NCBI GenBank assembly: GCA_004335635.1
Contig: QAXH01004676.1
Coordinates: 399-20,701, forward strand
Reading direction: 5' to 3'
Source: Chloromonas sp. AAM2
Lineage: Eukaryota > Chlorophyta > Chlorophyceae > Chlamydomonadales > Chlamydomonadaceae
Length of the DNA: 20,303 nucleotides
Below the pieces are notes generated by a model. The model saw nothing but the letters and a program-made list of their open reading frames with translations, had not been told where the DNA came from and searched no databases. A program made the translations under genes and the position numbers. This document shows positions 17,340-20,303 of the stretch, one piece after another. Position 1 is the stretch's first letter. Every line of letters starts with the position of its first letter.

Positions 17340-20170
17340 ATGGTAAACGAAGGCGAACCACCAAAGGAACCAAGGGTTCGGCGCTACCGGCCCTTGGACG
17401 TGAGGAGCTGGAGGGAGGGATGGCTCACGATACTGGGCTGGATTCTTGTCCCCGCTTTTGCCATCATCTCAACGGTCTTGTTCTACATGTACGAGGTGCG
17501 TGGGCAGGGGAGGCCTCAACACACAGCCGGCTGGGGAGTCAGGCAGGTGCACACCAGCAGCACAGCTGCTATTGCAGCCTGGACAGCGTTCACATGCTGG
17601 TGCAGAGACGGGCTCACAAAATCATAGCTGGTTGCACAGCAGCGTTGCACCAATGCGAAAAGCATGCACTCAAGCACTGTCCCAGCATTGTGCAATCGTT
17701 CTAGCCCACTGTGCTGTCACAGGGGTAGAGAACCATCAGCAGCACATCTCACGCGAGGGAAGGGGATTCCCATTAATATGAACGCATGGCCTGTTAGGTG
17801 TGAGTTGAAAACAAACTCGTTCCTAGCAAGCGGGCACAACAGCTGATGACCACCATTGGTGGAGTCGCTGGTCTGTGGTCACGCTCCAACATGCTCCAAC
17901 ATGCTTTTTAACTAAGGATGAAAGATATGCATCAGTTCAGGAGTATCCACAAGCAAATCTGTACGTCCACAAGCATCACTCCGGCGCAGGGAAAGCATTC
18001 TGGCAGCACTCGGCCCATTGCACTCAGGAAGCCCATCTCAGACACCACGTGCCTTGCCAAGCAACCCTAGCATCCTTGTTCAGCAGACCACTTGGGCAAA
18101 GGCTGCGCAGCAACGCATCACTGCTACCGCCTCTGGCTTGCTACACTTGTGTGTTGTAATCGCCTGCTCAATCCTGTGCACAAGGTCATGAATCCTGACT
18201 CATGCAGATGAAGTACATCAACATCTCGGATCGTGATGTACGAGATCTTTACATGGACCAACGGCTCATGAACGCAGCCAACAAGTAGGTGCTGCTGATA
18301 TGCACAAATGCTCTGGGGTGAGCCATTCTAGCGGCAATGCCGGGCCTCAGACATGCAAGCATGCACGCTTTCTGGCTGCGTTTGCTATATCTGTGCTACT
18401 TGCCAAACAAGAAGGTGCACCTGTGCGCGCAAAAGGCCGTGGATAGTGTCATGTCAGGCACTCCAGCGGACAAGACTGGCCTCGTGCACGCATGCATGGT
18501 CTGCAACTATCACTTCATGGTTGAGTTGCTGTGCTTTGCTCCTCGCTGCAGTTACAATCACAAGTTCTTTATCAATGGCCTCACGTGCTGCAACCCTGAC
18601 CCTGTGGTGTTTGGTGAACCGTCCTGGGTGAGTGATGCACACGGGCGGATTGGGGGGGCCGACACATTGTGAGGGAACAGCCGGGAATACGACTAGAAGA
18701 GGGTGCAACTAGGACAGGGTGTGCCTGGGAGGGCGCGTGACTAGGACGGGGTGTGCCTAGAACATGGTGTCAGCGGGACAGCATGTGATTGGGAGGGGGG
18801 CATTGCGCTGGAAGCAACAATGCCACGGTCGCCGGCACTAACCGCTGTTTGCTAGGATCAAAGAGATTCTAGGTGTAGCCTGTTGCCCTCTCTCTCCCGT
18901 CCTCTCTCTCTCTCTCTCTCTCCCCAACACACACATACACACACTCTCTCTCACACACACACACACACACCCCGCTTGGTTCTTACACAGGGTTGCAACC
19001 ACGATTTTGGAGGTGACTGGAATACCTCCCAACCGTAAGTCTGTTAAACGACGGCCACTCACTCACCCAGCAAGCACATTGCAGCCTGCCTTGCCTGTTG
19101 GCACCCATGCAAAGGCGGACAGCATCGCTCATCGCCACCAGCAGCTGAGCAGTCCACTCATCTCACCACTGGCTCGCAGCCTGGCGTTGTTTGGCTGTGA
19201 TGGTGGTTGACTCACATTTGTTTGTAGCGTGGTTGTCATTTTCATATACTTGTGAGCTCAGGAATGGTGGCAGTTTCCCTGCAGGTACTGCCCCCCTCTC
19301 ATTCAGATAGAGTGCCCCGGCAGCATCATAAGCACTGCATGCAATCAGGTGCGCACTGGGCTGCATGGCTTTGGTGCTGGCAAGGGCATATTCCAGTCGT
19401 CTTGATTTTTTCAACGTATTATCTTTTAGAAACACGACACAAACACGAGAACCGTGTTGATTTAATCTCAACCACGAGTCTTTATACGGGGACGTTTTAC
19501 AATTATCATCCAACGTGAAAGGCCGTGAAAACGAGCTTGGATTGCTTCAGTATTCAACCGGCTGGTATGGTATCGGTATCATTTTACACATCAGCCATGG
19601 TAGCATGATTGATAGCAGCACACTGTCGCCTTGACGTGCTTGAAAGGGCCTGCCATCAAAGGATCACTGGGTCGTACGGAGTCCGGCAATTGCTATTGAA
19701 TATTGAAGCACGAGATTTTACACGAGGGCTGAAATGAATCAATTACCTCGTGTGGATTCCGAGGAACTACGGTTACCACCAACGGAATTTGGCATTCATT
19801 TGAATGCTTGAAAGCATTAACCCATGCACCCCTGTGCTGCAGAGCAGCAACCAAGCACTGCCCATCCAGCCCCATGTGGTTCACGTCTTGCCATGCCTTG
19901 CTACACCAAGGTTGACACACACACATGTTCACCAGGAAAAAAATATTCATGCACGAGGAGGCGTCAGGGCTGCAAGGCCAGCAAGGGAAATCCTACTCGG
20001 ACCGCAAAAAGACACATGGCTCTGTGTTGCTGCTTGCTTTGCTGCAGACCCGTAATGTTTTGTACCCTCTGCTTGGTATGGACCCTATGACCGGAGCATA
20101 CACGGACTGTGCCAGGGCAGGCCTGCTGCTGGTGGGGGCAACGGCCGTGTCACTGGGTGGGTGGGGGCAG
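17340..20170 (+). CDS. Unrecognised cysteine-rich membrane protein (six exons, runs off right edge)
   Basis: I do not recognise the family. Exons: 17340-17495, 18208-18284, 18552-18627, 18991-19034, 19285-19348, 20048-20170; all junction phases agree (180 codons so far). An in-frame TAA at 17331-17333 supports the ATG at 17340. Residues 1-27 are charged and rich in Arg (EPRVRRYRPLDVRSWREG), followed by one hydrophobic span at about 28-51 (ILGWILVPAFAIISTVLFY). The next 110 residues hold seven Cys (90, 91, 105, 120, 128, 137, 160), including a CC pair in NGLTCCNPDP, and three N-glycosylation sequons (NIS at 57, NTS at 114, NQT at 138). A second hydrophobic span begins near 162 (AGLLLVGATAVSLGGW). 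This suggests a lumenal or extracellular disulfide-bonded loop between two membrane spans. A loop with CC and other Cys before a last span recalls tetraspanins, but only one span precedes it and the canonical CCG is absent. The last exon is the least certain, because another exon may lie within 19349-20047. Confidence 0.72.
17496..18207 (+). other. Intron 1 of the unknown membrane-protein gene (712 bases)
   Basis: The donor gtgcgt follows TACGAG and the acceptor is ctcatgcag before ATGAAGTAC, phase 0. It holds no coding sequence I can support; a TGTAA occurs near 18155. Skipping this intron's removal would run into stops downstream. Confidence 0.65.
18692..18771. repeat. Imperfect 32-bp direct repeat
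   Basis: A unit starting actaggacRgggtgtgcct occurs at 18708 and 18740, with a weaker relative (actagaagagggtgca) at 18692. It lies in the third intron of the unknown membrane-protein gene. Confidence 0.65.
18886..18974. repeat. (CT)n/(CA)n compound microsatellite next to a splice acceptor
   Basis: A CT-rich run, then a CA-rich run, another CT run and a final CA run fill this stretch. It ends about 16 bases before the acceptor tcttacacag at 18990 of the unknown membrane-protein gene, so the microsatellite supplies much of the pyrimidine-rich sequence upstream of that splice site. Confidence 0.92.
19349..20047 (+). other. Intron 5 of the unknown membrane-protein gene (699 bases)
   Basis: The donor gtgcgc follows CAATCAG and the acceptor is tgcttgctttgctgcag. 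The stretch is noticeably more AT-rich than the rest of the window between about 19400 and 19810. It could hide another phase-0 exon; one candidate begins after gctgcag near 19845, but it reads as low-complexity sequence and has no clear donor. Confidence 0.5.
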
Positions 20171-20303
20171 GTGTGAGAAGGCAGGTGTGAGAAGGCAGGT
20201 GTGAGAGGGCAGGTGTGAGAGGGCAGGCGTGAGAGGGCAGGTGTGAGAGGGCAGGCGCGAGAGGGCAGGCGCGAGAGGGCAGGCGCGAGAGGGCAGGCGC
20301 GAG
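20171..20303. repeat. 14-bp minisatellite, 9.5 copies, running off the window
   Basis: Nine full units and one half unit start exactly at the predicted splice donor of the preceding exon. Units 1-2 are gtgtgagaaggcag, 3-4 gtgtgagagggcag, 5 gcgtgagagggcag, 6 gtgtgagagggcag, and 7-10 gcgcgagagggcag (the last truncated by the window end). The variants change in an ordered way from left to right. Each early unit recreates the gcag|gtgtgag exon-intron border. Confidence 0.93.

Noticed and set aside
18337..18672. 111-residue plus-strand open frame starting MPGLRHASM
   Set aside because: Only the segment 18552-18627 within it behaves as an exon; the part before is intron ending in a good acceptor, and the part after follows a good gtgagt donor.

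Overview
The window is nuclear DNA of a eukaryote, most likely a chlorophyte green alga (Chlamydomonadales-like). Three things point that way. All five genes I can read are split by many short-to-medium introns with GT...AG borders. One gene encodes a plastid ribosomal protein with a transit-peptide-like start. Introns and spacers are full of micro- and minisatellites, with TGTAA, the usual chlorophyte poly(A) signal, present in places. I cannot name the species. I rebuilt each gene by joining exons by eye, requiring splice-site dinucleotides, matching phases and family motifs, so exon borders are predictions.

Layout, left to right. 1-495 is a minisatellite. 928-1573 (minus) holds the first two exons of a hydroxyethylthiazole kinase (ThiM type), which runs off the left edge. 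1574-2447 is a spacer between divergent genes. 2448-6980 (plus) is a seven-exon tRNA pseudouridine synthase of the TruA family. 6981-8499 is a convergent spacer or 3' UTR. 8500-13711 (minus) is a ten-exon histidine-phosphatase (phosphoglycerate-mutase-like) gene; all ten exons join in phase to 335 codons plus stop. 13712-14851 is a second divergent spacer. 14852-16224 (plus) is a two-exon plastid ribosomal protein PSRP-3 (Ycf65-like). 17340-20170 (plus) is the first six exons of an unrecognised cysteine-rich membrane protein, which runs off the right edge into a 14-bp minisatellite.

The genes do not form an operon or pathway. They are thiamine salvage, tRNA modification, a phosphatase, plastid translation and an unknown surface or lumenal protein, which is ordinary gene order for such a genome. 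The least explained items are the unknown cysteine-rich two-membrane-span protein, a decayed protein-coding remnant inside an intron of the phosphatase gene, and minisatellites whose units overlap splice signals. I see no CRISPR array, defence island, rRNA or convincing tRNA.
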